The notes below the pieces were generated by a model. That model saw only the letters and a program-made list of their open reading frames with translations. It was not told the origin of the DNA and did no database searches. From assembly GCA_001305115.1 (NCBI GenBank), contig BCAA01000001.1, positions 124,001 to 188,000 on the forward strand: a DNA stretch of 64,000 nt, read 5' to 3'. Source of the DNA: Clostridia bacterium UC5.1-1E11. Lineage in GTDB: Bacteria > Bacillota > Clostridia > Oscillospirales > Acutalibacteraceae. The translations under genes were made by a program, and so were the position numbers. Each line of letters opens with the position of its first letter. Position 1 is the first letter of the stretch. This document shows, in pieces, positions 46,645-56,159 of this stretch.

Positions 46645-48033
46645 TCAAATTGATTCAATTGCAGTAGATTTTGTCTGGTTCTTGGCCAACAACCTTCGAA
46701 AGCGAATAAAAAAGATCAGTCCTGTCGTAGTAGCTGCCAAAAAATCCGCAATTGGCTCAGCAAGAAATACGCCTAATACTTTGTCTGCAAAAAAGTGAGG
46801 AAGGAACAGAATGAGGGGAATTAATAAGAATACCTTGCGCAACAATGCCAAGAAAAGCGATGTCTTTGCCTGCCCAATCGCTACAAAAGTTTGCTGGCAA
46901 GAGCACTGCACCCCAAGGACCAAACACATTGACATATAAATACGCAGTGCCCAAGCGGTAAAAGATGCCAAATCCACCTCAGGGGTAAACAGGCGGACAA
47001 ATGCATTTGGAAAAAGCATGAGCGCCAACCAGAACAACATAGAAAAAGCAATGGAAGATAGGAACAATAGATGAAATGCCTTCTTTACACGGTCGTTCTG
47101 TTTAGCTCCAAAATTAAAACTGACAATCGGCTGTGCGCCCTGCGCCAGACCCGTCAACGGCATAAACGCTACCTGCATAACACTGCTACATATGGTCATC
47201 GCACCAACCGCTGTATCGCCGCCATAACGCTGTAACGAGGAATTTAAAACGATATTAACTGCACTTTCTGTTGCCTGCATAATAAATGGAGAAAGCCCTA
47301 GCGCCAAAACCGGAAGGACAATCTTATGGTTAAGACGAAAATTTTTGGGGCGAAGCTTTAGAATCGTACGTTTTCCAAATAGAAACCATAAAACCCAAAT
47401 CGAAGAAATAGCCTGTGACAGAACCGTCGCAACAGCGGCCCCTTGTACTCCCATTTGAAACACAAAAATAAAAACCGGGTCCAATACAATGTTCAGACCA
47501 GCGCCGATTATAACCGTAAACATACTGGTCTTTGCAAATCCTTGGGTTGTAATAAAACTGTTCAGCCCCAAAGCCAACTGAACAAAGATCGTCCCACTGA
47601 CATAAATGGTCATGTATTGCATGGCGTATGGCAAGGAGTCCGCACTAGCGCCGAATAGCAAGAGCAACGGCCTCTGAAAAAGCAGGAAAAACGCTGTCAA
47701 TACAACCGAAATTCCTAGCAGCAGGGCAAAGCAGTTTCCCATAATACGTTCTGCCCCTGCATAATCGCCTTCTCCCATTTTGATCGATGCGCGTGGGCCT
47801 CCGCCCATACCAATCAATGAACTAAACGCGGCAATCAACAAGATAATAGGAAATGTGATTCCCACCCCTGTCAAAGCTGTTGCGCCGATGTCTGGAATAT
47901 GTCCTATATAAATTCGATCTACAATATTATAAAGTGCGTTGATGATTTGCGCTGTAATGGCGGGAACAGCAAGCTGAAATAACAACTTGCCGACGCGCTC
48001 CTCTCCCAATCGGTTTGTTTGCGACTGTGCCAA
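46645..48033 (-). CDS. MATE-family efflux transporter
   Basis: Twelve-helix exporter of 462 residues. It has NALYNIVDRIYIGHIPDIGA and IGMGGGPRASIKMGEGDYAG in the first repeat and GLAQGAQPIVSFNFGAKQND in the second, all MATE landmarks. The start is TTG at 48033, with AAGGGGG upstream at 8-9 nt. It lies 12 nt after yqxD and probably shares its transcript. It is a different MATE subfamily member from the one at 41473-42876 and has no adjacent regulator. Confidence 0.93.
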   Translation of the reverse strand: MAQSQTNRLGEERVGKLLFQLAVPAITAQIINALYNIVDRIYIGHIPDIGATALTGVGITFPIILLIAAFSSLIGMGGGPRASIKMGEGDYAGAERIMGNCFALLLGISVVLTAFFLLFQRPLLLLFGASADSLPYAMQYMTIYVSGTIFVQLALGLNSFITTQGFAKTSMFTVIIGAGLNIVLDPVFIFVFQMGVQGAAVATVLSQAISSIWVLWFLFGKRTILKLRPKNFRLNHKIVLPVLALGLSPFIMQATESAVNIVLNSSLQRYGGDTAVGAMTICSSVMQVAFMPLTGLAQGAQPIVSFNFGAKQNDRVKKAFHLLFLSSIAFSMLFWLALMLFPNAFVRLFTPEVDLASFTAWALRIYMSMCLVLGVQCSCQQTFVAIGQAKTSLFLALLRKVFLLIPLILFLPHFFADKVLGVFLAEPIADFLAATTTGLIFFIRFRRLLAKNQTKSTAIESI

Positions 48034-48045
48034 AAAGCATCCCCC

Positions 48046-48489
48046 TTATTCATTTCCCATTTCTTGTAATAGGCGCACAAACGCTCTCTCAAAATCCACA
48101 TCGTCCTGGCGTGTACGTTTTTTGGCTCCAGTCGTTCTTCCCCCTGCCCGCCGGACCTTCTGCCCCAGATGACGTTCGAACAAAAGTTGATCCATATTAC
48201 TGTCGTTATAAATCATCCCGTTTTGGTTTATCGCTCTTGCACGCTTTCCCAGTGCCAACGCTGCCACACCAAAGTCTTGCGTCACTACCAGGTCTCCTGC
48301 CTCCAAAAGATTTGCCAACCGAAGGTCTGCACTGTCATGTCCCTTATCCACAGTGATGACGGTACTGTACCCATCGTTCAGAATATGGCTGGTATCCAAA
48401 AGCATTACAACGGGCAATCGACAGGTTTTGGCATGCTTTACAATGATCTCCTTCACCGGACAAGCGTCCGCATCCACCAAAATTTTCAT
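48046..48489 (-). CDS. YaiI/YqxD-family (UPF0178) protein
   Basis: A protein of 147 residues. The family's conserved blocks are ILVDADACPVKEII (1-14), VDKGHDSADLRLANLLEAGD and VVTQDFGVAALALGKRARAI. Conserved acidic residues suggest a PIN-like nuclease fold, but activity is unproven. The tail GRTTGAKKRTRQDDVDFERA is also typical. It is the first gene of a two-gene unit with the MATE exporter. Confidence 0.9.
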   Translation of the reverse strand: MKILVDADACPVKEIIVKHAKTCRLPVVMLLDTSHILNDGYSTVITVDKGHDSADLRLANLLEAGDLVVTQDFGVAALALGKRARAINQNGMIYNDSNMDQLLFERHLGQKVRRAGGRTTGAKKRTRQDDVDFERAFVRLLQEMGNE

Positions 48490-48665
48490 AGGCGTTTTCT
48501 TTGATCCACTCCTGTTCCCATTCTTGTCACCTATTCATTATATACCAATTGGGAGAGGATGGAAAGCTGTTTCGGGCAATCTCTTCTCTTGTCCTAAGAA
48601 ATATGTTATACTATCTTTTATACGACAATGGTCGCAATGAATTTGACAAAAAGGCGGGAATCCGA

Positions 48666-49715
48666 TTGAAGTACAGTTTTCAAAATGATTACAGCGAAGG
48701 CGCACATCCAAAGCTTTTAAAGGCCCTAAATCTGGCCGGAAGCAAACAGAATACAGCCTATGGAAACGATGGACACTGTAAACGCGCAGCCGACTTGCTA
48801 CGCAAAGAAATTGGCCGTAAAGATGTGGACATCCACTTTCTGGAAGGCGGCACACAGGTCAATTTGACCGCCTTAACCGCCTTCCTGCGTCCTCACGAAG
48901 CCGCCATTGCGGCGGAAACCGGCCATATTGCAGGACATGAAAGCGGTTCTATTGAGGCCACCGGACACAAGGTATGCATCACGCCGGGCGTAAACGGTAA
49001 ACTGACGCCGGAGGGAATTCTGCGTGTATTGGCTGCCCATCCGGACGAGCACATGGTAAAACCCAAATTGGCTTATCTCTCCAACTCATCTGAATGCGGA
49101 ACGGTCTACTCAAAAGAGGAATTGAACGCACTTCATCGGTGCTGCCGAGAAAATCGTCTTTACCTCTACATGGATGGCGCCCGTCTGGGAAGCGCCTTGT
49201 GTGCAAGTGATCTCACCATGCAGGACATCGGCGCATTAACCGATGCCTTTTATGTGGGTGGCACGAAAAACGGCGCTCTGTTGGGTGAAGCATTGGTCAT
49301 CTGCAATGAAACCCTCAAACCGGATTTTCGTTATATCTTGAAACAGCGTGGCGGTATGTTGGCAAAGGGTTTTGTCCTTGGGGCACAGTTTGAAGCATTC
49401 TTTGAAGACGGTCTCTACTACGCACTCGCCAAACATGCCAACCATATGGCAGATCTGTTGCGTGAAGCATTTCGCGCTTTAGGGTTTCGATTCTTTTCTG
49501 ATTCTCCGACCAATCAGGTATTTCCCATTCTTTCTGATGCCTTATTGGAGCAGCTTTCTAAGGATTATGCCTTTGAAGCCTGGGGACGTGTTGATGCCGG
49601 TCACCAAGCAGTCCGTTTCGTAACTTCGTGGGCCACTCCAGAGGAGATTGTTCGGGAATTTATTCAAGATCTGCACAACTATACAGCCAGTGAGAATCCA
49701 ACAAAATTGTTATGA
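48666..49715 (+). CDS. Low-specificity threonine aldolase-like PLP enzyme
   Basis: A protein of 349 residues of the fold-type I beta-eliminating lyase/threonine aldolase group. Blocks: FQNDYSEGAHPKLLKALN, HFLEGGTQVNLTALTAFLRP, LYLYMDGARLGSALCASDLT (cofactor-binding Asp) and DAFYVGGTKNGALLGEA, with the PLP Lys in TKNG. It would cleave threonine or related beta-hydroxy amino acids to glycine and an aldehyde. The start is TTG at 48666 with AAGGCGGG upstream; a longer open frame from 48501 lies in the intergenic promoter region and is not used. Confidence 0.88.
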   Translation: MKYSFQNDYSEGAHPKLLKALNLAGSKQNTAYGNDGHCKRAADLLRKEIGRKDVDIHFLEGGTQVNLTALTAFLRPHEAAIAAETGHIAGHESGSIEATGHKVCITPGVNGKLTPEGILRVLAAHPDEHMVKPKLAYLSNSSECGTVYSKEELNALHRCCRENRLYLYMDGARLGSALCASDLTMQDIGALTDAFYVGGTKNGALLGEALVICNETLKPDFRYILKQRGGMLAKGFVLGAQFEAFFEDGLYYALAKHANHMADLLREAFRALGFRFFSDSPTNQVFPILSDALLEQLSKDYAFEAWGRVDAGHQAVRFVTSWATPEEIVREFIQDLHNYTASENPTKLL

Positions 49716-49843
49716 AAGTTAACAAACTGTTTCTTTCTTTTCGGATGGATTCGCGGTAAAATGATTGCGTCAAAAAGCATATCAATCCTTTTGGGAAAGG
49801 GTTTCTACGAACACTTTCCCTCTTGTTTAAGGAGGCATATTTT

Positions 49844-50593
49844 ATGAAAAAAACCGTTGGATTGCTGTTGGCTGTGATCTTGGCGATTTCTGTCTGCGCT
49901 TGTACAAATGGCAGCGAAGAATCATCTTCAACTCTGCCTTCAAGCGAGGCTCCATCGTCCTCTGAGGCCAGTGTTCCGCAAACACTCAGCTTTGATGGAA
50001 TGGATTTTACTTTTACTGTTCCTTCCCGTTGGAATAAAGAGCACTATACCGTCAAAGTTACGAAAGACGATGTGATGAGTACCCAAGACGTAGAATATAG
50101 CCATGTAGATTTCTTGTTCAAGGGAAATACAGACACTCCACTGCTTTCCATTTGGGCAGCTCCTAAAACGTGGTGGGATGACCAAAATACGGTGGGCGCG
50201 GAGCTTCCCTCCCTGATTCAAGAGAGCGGGGATACCGTCTATTTGGCGGATATTCCAGCGGAGAACCCCGTTTCCGACGAAGAGGATGCTGTTCTTTACA
50301 GCGAAATGGCCATTCAATTGGACGAAGTCAAAGCAGGGTTCACTGTCGTCAATACATCTTCCTCCAGTTCTGAAACCGCCTATATCGATGGAACGCTCAC
50401 AGACGGAACGATGAATACCATCACAATCGAAACCAGCGACGGCAAGGAACTTCTCTTCAACAAAGAAGGTGCAGAAGTCAACGAACCGGACGGATTGGTG
50501 ATCGGCGACCGGCTGCGTATCTATTATGATGGGACAATCAATGGTTCTGACACGACCGAGGTCACAGTAACAAAGATTGAAAAGATTTCCTAA
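49844..50593 (+). CDS. Predicted secreted lipoprotein of unknown function
   Basis: A protein of 249 residues. The signal peptide KKTVGLLLAVILAISVCAC ends in a lipobox with the modified Cys at about 20. A Ser/Glu-rich linker (GSEESSSTLPSSEAPSSSEA) follows, then a folded part with an all-beta look (SFDGMDFTFTVPSRWNKEHY) and a C-terminal repeat of short beta strands (AYIDGTLTDGTMNTITIETS). I cannot name a family. The ATG at 49844 follows AAGGAGG. It stands alone and is followed by an imperfect terminator. Confidence 0.82.
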   Translation: MKKTVGLLLAVILAISVCACTNGSEESSSTLPSSEAPSSSEASVPQTLSFDGMDFTFTVPSRWNKEHYTVKVTKDDVMSTQDVEYSHVDFLFKGNTDTPLLSIWAAPKTWWDDQNTVGAELPSLIQESGDTVYLADIPAENPVSDEEDAVLYSEMAIQLDEVKAGFTVVNTSSSSSETAYIDGTLTDGTMNTITIETSDGKELLFNKEGAEVNEPDGLVIGDRLRIYYDGTINGSDTTEVTVTKIEKIS

Positions 50594-50680
50594 GCGAGAA
50601 AAAACATAGAAACGTACGAGAGAACGTATTGTGCAAGAAAGGCCGACAGAATCTCTGCAAAAAACCATCCATGTATGAAA

Positions 50681-50745
50681 ATAAGAGGCGCCCTGTATAT
50701 AGCCATTGGCTGGACACAGAGCGTCTCTTCTGTTTTTATTCCTAG
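50681..50745. terminator. Imperfect hairpin between lipoprotein and uraA genes
   Basis: AGAGGCGCCCTGT pairs loosely with ACAGAGCGTCTCT around a 15-nt loop, then TTCTGTTTTTATT. It lies between convergent genes. Confidence 0.6.
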
Positions 50746-50794
50746 ATTTGAAATACAAAGGCTCTACTTCCATTGGCCTTTACAATATGATTGG

Positions 50795-52102
50795 TTACTT
50801 TTTCGGAACAACCGGGGCATCTGCCGCTTCTGCCGTCGTCTTTGGCTCTTCTTCCTGATCGTTGGTCCAGTGAAGTTTGTCAAAGATATAGAATAGGAGG
50901 CCCATCACCATACCAACGACACAAGCGAGTACCATTCCTTTGAGCTGTACGCCGCCGATGTTCCATGCAATACCGGATAACCCAACCACAAACACCACTG
51001 CGGTCAACGCCTGGTTGCGCGCCTTGCCGTAGTCCACCTTAGCATCCACCAAAATCCGCAGGCCAGAAGCGCCAATCATTCCATACAACAGAAACGAGAT
51101 TCCACCGATGACTGGCCCCGGAATGCTGCTGATGAGTGCAGATAGCTTGCCAATAAATGCGCAAACGATCGAGAATACCGCCGCGCCGCCAATAACCCAA
51201 ACGCTGTATACCTTGGTCATCGCCATAACGCCGATATTTTCCCCATAGGTTGTCGTGGGAACCGAACCAATCAAGCCAGAGAGGGCTGTAGAGAAATTAT
51301 CCGCAAACAAAGAGCGGTGCAACCCCGGATCTTTCAACAGATCGCGGCCAACCACCTTGCTGGTGACAATCTGATGGCCGATGTGCTCAGATGCGATTAC
51401 CAGTAGGACGGGCAACATGGTAAGAACGGCTTCCATGTTAAACTTTGCCATCTGGAAATGGGGCAAGGAGAACAGCGACGCATCCACGACAGGTTGAAAC
51501 TCTACAATCCCTACGATACAGGCAGTGATATATCCTGCAATGATTGCGACCAAGATGGGGATAACCGCCAGGAATTTACGGAACAATACCGAACCGAATA
51601 CCGCTACACAGAGTGTCACCAAAAAGACCAGGACATTTTTCATATCAATGCTCTCGTCCAACAGGCCCGCATTGCTGGCTGCATTGGAAGCCAACTCCAA
51701 CCCGATCAACGCCACAACCGGCCCCATCGCTGCCGGAGGAAGAATGCAGTCGATCCAATTGGTTCCAAACTTATACACAATCAACGCTAAAATACAGCCG
51801 CATATACCCACTGCAACAAAGCCGCCTTGGGCATATTCAAAGCCATACTTTTGGATCACAACCCCTCCTGCCGCTAGGAAGGCAAAACTGGAGCCAAGGT
51901 ATGCCGGCGCGCGGCCTTTCGTAATGAGAATGAACAGCAGGGTTCCCACACCATTCATAAACAGTACAATGGCCGGGTCGATGCCAAAGACGGATGGGAC
52001 CAACACCGAGGCGCCAAACATGGCGAACATGTGCTGGATGCTCAGGGGGATGGCTTGCCGAAGAGGCGGCCGCTCGTTAACCTGGATGATCTTGCTTGAC
52101 AT
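50795..52102 (-). CDS. uraA: Uracil permease (NCS2 family)
   Basis: Membrane transporter of 435 residues with about 12-14 helices. Signature elements are QHMFAMFGASVLVPSVFGID at the N-terminus, PVLLVIASEHIGHQIVTSK and TYGENIGVMAMTKVYSVWVI, matching UraA/PyrP rather than the purine branch. The ATG at 52102 follows GAGGAGAG. No PyrR-binding attenuator is recognisable in the 230-nt leader, although an inverted repeat lies close to the SD. The C-terminal tail (DQEEEPKTTAEAADAPVVPK) is cytosolic. Confidence 0.93.
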   Translation of the reverse strand: MSSKIIQVNERPPLRQAIPLSIQHMFAMFGASVLVPSVFGIDPAIVLFMNGVGTLLFILITKGRAPAYLGSSFAFLAAGGVVIQKYGFEYAQGGFVAVGICGCILALIVYKFGTNWIDCILPPAAMGPVVALIGLELASNAASNAGLLDESIDMKNVLVFLVTLCVAVFGSVLFRKFLAVIPILVAIIAGYITACIVGIVEFQPVVDASLFSLPHFQMAKFNMEAVLTMLPVLLVIASEHIGHQIVTSKVVGRDLLKDPGLHRSLFADNFSTALSGLIGSVPTTTYGENIGVMAMTKVYSVWVIGGAAVFSIVCAFIGKLSALISSIPGPVIGGISFLLYGMIGASGLRILVDAKVDYGKARNQALTAVVFVVGLSGIAWNIGGVQLKGMVLACVVGMVMGLLFYIFDKLHWTNDQEEEPKTTAEAADAPVVPKK

Positions 52103-52124
52103 GGTACTCTCCTCATTTCCTTTC

Positions 52125-52160
52125 AACCCACTCGTTGGGGGATTTCCCAACGAACTGGGC
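52125..52160 (-). promoter_or_regulatory. Leader hairpin next to the uraA SD
   Basis: CCCACTCGTTGGG pairs with CCCAACGAACTGGG across a short GGATTT loop (one bulge), starting about 10 nt upstream of the SD. It could control access of ribosomes. No known motif matches. Confidence 0.45.
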
Positions 52161-52330
52161 CTTCATATTTTATGAAACGGCGACAGGAGAATTTTTGACA
52201 AAATCCCCCCCAAAATGTGGGGTGCTTTTTGAATTCCAATGTTTATCGGTCTCTTCACAAACGATGGATTCTCTTCCCCTATTTTGCGGTACACTTCTCT
52301 TCCAAAACCCCTGCACCACCGGATTCACCG

Positions 52331-52380
52331 AAAAAAAAGGCCCGCCCGAAGAGAAAAATCACTTCGGAGTGAGCCTTTTA
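52331..52380 (-). terminator. Terminator of the flavin reductase-rubredoxin gene
   Basis: On the minus strand AAAAGGCTCACTCCGAAG pairs with CTTCGGGCGGGCCTTTTTTTT. It separates the upstream unit from uraA. Confidence 0.8.
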
Positions 52381-52459
52381 GAAGCCGCGACCGGCCGATT
52401 CACCGTTCTACTGATTCTACAGAGAGACAAATTGTTCACAGCTTCTAAGGGATTCTATT

Positions 52460-53116
52460 TTATTGGCGCTTAAATGCGCTCTTCGGTGCGCCGCAGATCG
52501 GGCACACCCAATCGTCCGGAAGCTCCTCAAAAGAAAGATCCGGATCATCGTATACATATCCACAGATGGTACAGATAAACTCTTCCCCATCGTTGCGGTC
52601 ATCCACAGCCTCTGTTGCACGGTAAGTAGGAGCATTTTTTGGCGCTGTTCCTTTGATTACTTTATGATAATAATCATAAGTCATTGGCTTCCCCTTAGAG
52701 GTGTCGCTTCCCGCCATCACTTCTGCAATAAAAACGGTATGGGTCGCTGTCTCTACACGGTTGACCACCTTACACAAGAACCAGCAACAAATATTCTCCT
52801 TGACCACAGGCAACCCTTCCACCAGTATCTTATGGCGGATATTTTTAAGCTTGTCTGTATCCCGGCCGGAATTAAATCCCAATGCGCCGATTACCGCTCC
52901 CGAGGTATCCTCCGAAAGCACTGAAACCGTAAAAATGCCTTCCTTTTCAATGCATTCGTGGCTGTAATTGTTGCGATTCATACTAATTGCAATTTGGTTG
53001 GGTGTATTCGTCACCTGAAACACCGTATTCACAATACAGGCGGATACTCGCTTATCATTTTTTACACCAATGGCATACATTCCGTACGAGAGATTGAAAA
53101 GTGTCTCGTCCTTCAT
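52460..53116 (-). CDS. Flavin reductase-like protein fused to a C-terminal rubredoxin
   Basis: A protein of 218 residues. Residues 1-160 are an FMN-binding flavoredoxin/flavin reductase domain ([40 protein letters not shown]). Residues 170-218 are rubredoxin: [13 protein letters not shown] and [14 protein letters not shown] with the two CxxC iron ligands. Such fusions (high-molecular-weight rubredoxin, Hrb) pass electrons to flavodiiron proteins that reduce O2 or NO in anaerobes. The ATG at 53116 is the best start, with GGAGGTG upstream. No flavodiiron partner is adjacent. Roles in oxygen or NO defence are inferred. Confidence 0.9.
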   Translation of the reverse strand: MKDETLFNLSYGMYAIGVKNDKRVSACIVNTVFQVTNTPNQIAISMNRNNYSHECIEKEGIFTVSVLSEDTSGAVIGALGFNSGRDTDKLKNIRHKILVEGLPVVKENICCWFLCKVVNRVETATHTVFIAEVMAGSDTSKGKPMTYDYYHKVIKGTAPKNAPTYRATEAVDDRNDGEEFICTICGYVYDDPDLSFEELPDDWVCPICGAPKSAFKRQ

Positions 53117-53264
53117 GAAAACAAACACCTCCGGTGAGCATTCATTGCCCCTATTCCTATCTATGTTACCACGAAGAGCGGACAGATACAAGGTAAATTT
53201 GCTGTTTTCCAACAAATTATTTTATAAAACCACGTCGGGCTCCGCTTTTTTGGACAGCAAACTG

Positions 53265-54539
53265 CTACATATTCCCAGATTTCTTAATGCGCTCCCAATA
53301 CGCACGATAAGCCTGCTCCGTCTTATTCTCCCCATAATGATAATAATGAACCCCTTGCAAATTGTCGGGGAGATATTGCTGGGCAACCCAACTGTTCGGA
53401 TAATCGTGCGGATACTTGTAGAATTGCCCTTTATTGGGATTATCCGCTCCATCGTAATGATTGTTTTGCAGTTGACGGGGAATCGGCCCCGCCCTTCCCG
53501 CACGTACATCTTCAGCCGCAGCGAGTATCGCATCGTGCCCGCTATTGGATTTTGGTGCGTTGCACACCAAAAGAACTGCATCCGCCAAAGGAAACCGCGC
53601 TTCTGGCAATCCAACCATCAGGGCCGTATCCACCGCAGCCTTTACAATGGGGATGATCTGCGGATAAGCCAACCCTACATCTTCACTCGCGCATACCAAC
53701 AATCTCCTACACGCTGACGGGAGATCTCCTGCTTCCAACAGTCGCGCCAAATAGTGAATCGCCGCATCCGGGTCGGAGCCGCGCATTGACTTTTGGTATG
53801 CGGAAAGAATGTCGTAGTGTTCATCCCCTTCGCGGTCGTATTTCATTGCACTGCGTTGCGTCAACTCCCTAGCGCTCTCCAGAGAGACAAAACGGCTGTC
53901 GCCATTCCTCTCTTGTGCAGACAATGCACAGAGTTCTACTGCATTCATTGCTTTGCGTACATCTCCACCGCAGGCGGCAGCAATATGCTTTACAACTCCA
54001 TCCTCCAGCTGTAATGTACTGTGCAGGTCGTCTTCCATCAGGCCGAATGCCCGTTCAACCGCGCGGCAGACTTCCTCCGGCTGTACAGGCTTAAACTCAA
54101 ATACCGTGGAACGGCTTAGGATTGCATTGTACACATAAAAGTATGGATTTTCTGTCGTGGATGCGATCAATGTAATCTGCCCATTCTCGATAAACTCCAA
54201 AAGTGTCTGCTGTTGTTTCTTATTAAAGTACTGGATCTCATCTAAGTAGAGCAATACGCCGTTCACCGCGTCCAGCCGGTCCAAGCTGGCAACCACTTCG
54301 CGAATATCGGCGGTGGAAGCTGTGGTTCCATTCAATTTACAAAGCTTCCGATGGGTCTGCCTTGCAATGATGGAAGCCAATGTCGTTTTTCCTATACCGG
54401 AGGGGCCATAAAAAATCATGTTGGGAATTTCACCGGACGCAATGATTCTCCGCAGAGGCTTTCCCTCTCCAAGCAGGTGACGCTGGCCTACAATTTCATC
54501 CAGGGATTGCGGGCGAATACGATCCGCCAATGGGCGCAT
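53265..54539 (-). CDS. rarA: Replication-associated recombination protein A (RarA/MgsA ATPase)
   Basis: AAA+ ATPase that acts at stalled replication forks. The 424-residue protein begins RPLADRIRPQSLDEIVGQRH. Walker A is FYGPSGIGKTTLASIIA, Walker B is LLYLDEIQYF, and sensor 1 is LIASTTENPYF. The C-terminal block YLARLLEAGDLPSACRRLLV and the final Tyr-rich HYYHYGENKTEQAY are family features. The ATG at 54539 has AAAGGAGG upstream; longer readings run into the MITE. The element immediately upstream separates it from glyA, so its promoter may lie within or at the edge of the repeat. Confidence 0.94.
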   Translation of the reverse strand: MRPLADRIRPQSLDEIVGQRHLLGEGKPLRRIIASGEIPNMIFYGPSGIGKTTLASIIARQTHRKLCKLNGTTASTADIREVVASLDRLDAVNGVLLYLDEIQYFNKKQQQTLLEFIENGQITLIASTTENPYFYVYNAILSRSTVFEFKPVQPEEVCRAVERAFGLMEDDLHSTLQLEDGVVKHIAAACGGDVRKAMNAVELCALSAQERNGDSRFVSLESARELTQRSAMKYDREGDEHYDILSAYQKSMRGSDPDAAIHYLARLLEAGDLPSACRRLLVCASEDVGLAYPQIIPIVKAAVDTALMVGLPEARFPLADAVLLVCNAPKSNSGHDAILAAAEDVRAGRAGPIPRQLQNNHYDGADNPNKGQFYKYPHDYPNSWVAQQYLPDNLQGVHYYHYGENKTEQAYRAYWERIKKSGNM

Positions 54540-54560
54540 CCTACCTTCCTCCTTTACCGG

Positions 54561-54694
54561 AAGAGGGTGTCCCAAAAGTCATGAAATGCCTTCAGGATAC
54601 CCTCGTTTTTTAGAAACGCAGATATTTTTTCAAACAGAAAGAGGATGCCCCTTTCCTATGAATCGAAAGATTCGTAGTTTTGGGACACCCTCTT
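54561..54694 (-). mobile_element. MITE-like element, copy B with perfect terminal inverted repeats
   Basis: This 134-bp element has 17-bp perfect terminal inverted repeats: AAGAGGGTGTCCCAAAA (54561-54577) and TTTTGGGACACCCTCTT (54678-54694). It matches 23620-23754 in opposite orientation. It has no coding capacity, so mobilisation in trans by a transposase with the same ends is inferred. It inserted between glyA and rarA, about 20 bp upstream of the rarA ATG. I did not detect a clear target-site duplication. Confidence 0.88.
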
Positions 54695-54727
54695 TTTGAT
54701 TCACTATTCGATGGAATGGAAACAAGC

Positions 54728-55981
54728 TTACGCATAAAGCGGATACCGCGCACAAATCTCACTGACCATGCTGCGGATCTTTTCTTTGCTGTTGTCGAAG
54801 TCATTGATTGCCAATGCGATACATTCTGCGATGGTGTCCATATCCGCTACCGTCAAACCACGGGTCGTGATAGCTGCTGTTCCCAGACGCAGGCCACTTG
54901 TGGTAAAGGGGCTGCGCTGCTCATTCGGAACCGTATTCTTGTTTGCAGTGATATACACCTCATCCAAACGATGTTCCAACTCCTTGCCTGTCAGTTCCTG
55001 GCCGCTGAGGTCCACCAACATGAGGTGATTATCGGTACCACCGGAAACGAGCTTCACACCGCGCTTGAGAAGTCCATCCGCCAAGGCAGAAGCATTCGCT
55101 ACAATGTCATGCGAATACTGTTTGAACTCCGGCTTCAAAGCTTCCCCAAAGCAAACCGCCTTGCCTGCAATGATGTGCATCAAAGGACCTCCCTGGGTGC
55201 CGGGGAAAATTGCCTTGTCGATCGCCTTCGCATACGCTTCTTTGCAAAGGATCATACCGCCGCGCGGACCGCGCAGGGTCTTATGGGTAGTTGTTGTCAC
55301 TACATCTGCATACGGGACCGGGTTGGGATGATCGCCGCCCGCCACCAGGCCGGCAATATGCGCCATATCGACCATGAAGAGCGCGCCACAGGCATCGCAG
55401 ATCTCACGGAATTTTGCGAAGTCAATCACTCTCGGGTAGGCGCTGGCGCCCGCGACAATCAGCTTTGGCTTTACCTGCATAGCCTGCTCATAAAGCTGGT
55501 TGTAGTCGATTCGGCCTGTCTCCGGACTGACGCCGTATGCGACAAAATTGAAATAACTTCCCGACATATTGACCGGGGAACCATGCGTCAGATGGCCGCC
55601 TTCCGCTAAGTTCATGCCCATAACCGTATCACCGGGCTTGAGCAACGCAAAATAAACCGCCAAGTTCGCCTGTGCACCCGCATGCGGCTGCACATTCGCA
55701 TGTTCTGCACCGAACAACTTGCATGCACGGTCACGCGCAATATTTTCAACGACGTCCACATATTCGCAACCGCCGTAGTACCGCTTTCCCGGATACCCCT
55801 CTGCATACTTATTGGTCAGTACACTGCCCATCGCGGCGAGCACCGCCGGGGAAACCATATTTTCGGAAGCGATCATTTCCAAATTTCGCTGCTGACGCTT
55901 AAATTCATCCTGCATGGCCGCGCCGACTTCGGGATCTGCCTGGGACACGAATCCAATCGTATCCATCATATCTTTGTACAT
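54728..55981 (-). CDS. glyA: Serine hydroxymethyltransferase
   Basis: PLP enzyme interconverting serine and glycine while loading tetrahydrofolate with a one-carbon unit. The 417-residue protein has [44 protein letters not shown] and the PLP-lysine block [19 protein letters not shown]. The ATG at 55981 lies 10-12 nt after AAGGAGAGG. The leader (55982-56100) has no glycine riboswitch that I can recognise. It is monocistronic or read towards rarA through the MITE. Confidence 0.97.
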   Translation of the reverse strand: MYKDMMDTIGFVSQADPEVGAAMQDEFKRQQRNLEMIASENMVSPAVLAAMGSVLTNKYAEGYPGKRYYGGCEYVDVVENIARDRACKLFGAEHANVQPHAGAQANLAVYFALLKPGDTVMGMNLAEGGHLTHGSPVNMSGSYFNFVAYGVSPETGRIDYNQLYEQAMQVKPKLIVAGASAYPRVIDFAKFREICDACGALFMVDMAHIAGLVAGGDHPNPVPYADVVTTTTHKTLRGPRGGMILCKEAYAKAIDKAIFPGTQGGPLMHIIAGKAVCFGEALKPEFKQYSHDIVANASALADGLLKRGVKLVSGGTDNHLMLVDLSGQELTGKELEHRLDEVYITANKNTVPNEQRSPFTTSGLRLGTAAITTRGLTVADMDTIAECIALAINDFDNSKEKIRSMVSEICARYPLYA

Positions 55982-56159
55982 TTTCGCTCGTTCCTCTCCT
56001 TGGTTGGTATTGGCCGCCAGCCGTCCCGGTCCCGGGCACGACTCTCGCCTGTATCTTGTTATCCATTATATCCTTTCTGCCGATAAAACGCAACACCTTC
56101 CGACCAGGGTTTCCATTTTATGCAGGAATTGGACATAACATGCAATTTCTTTTTCTGCA

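Noticed and set aside
52103-52460. PyrR-binding attenuator in the uraA leader
   Set aside because: The PyrR-binding loop consensus could not be found and the only T-rich terminator belongs to the upstream gene.
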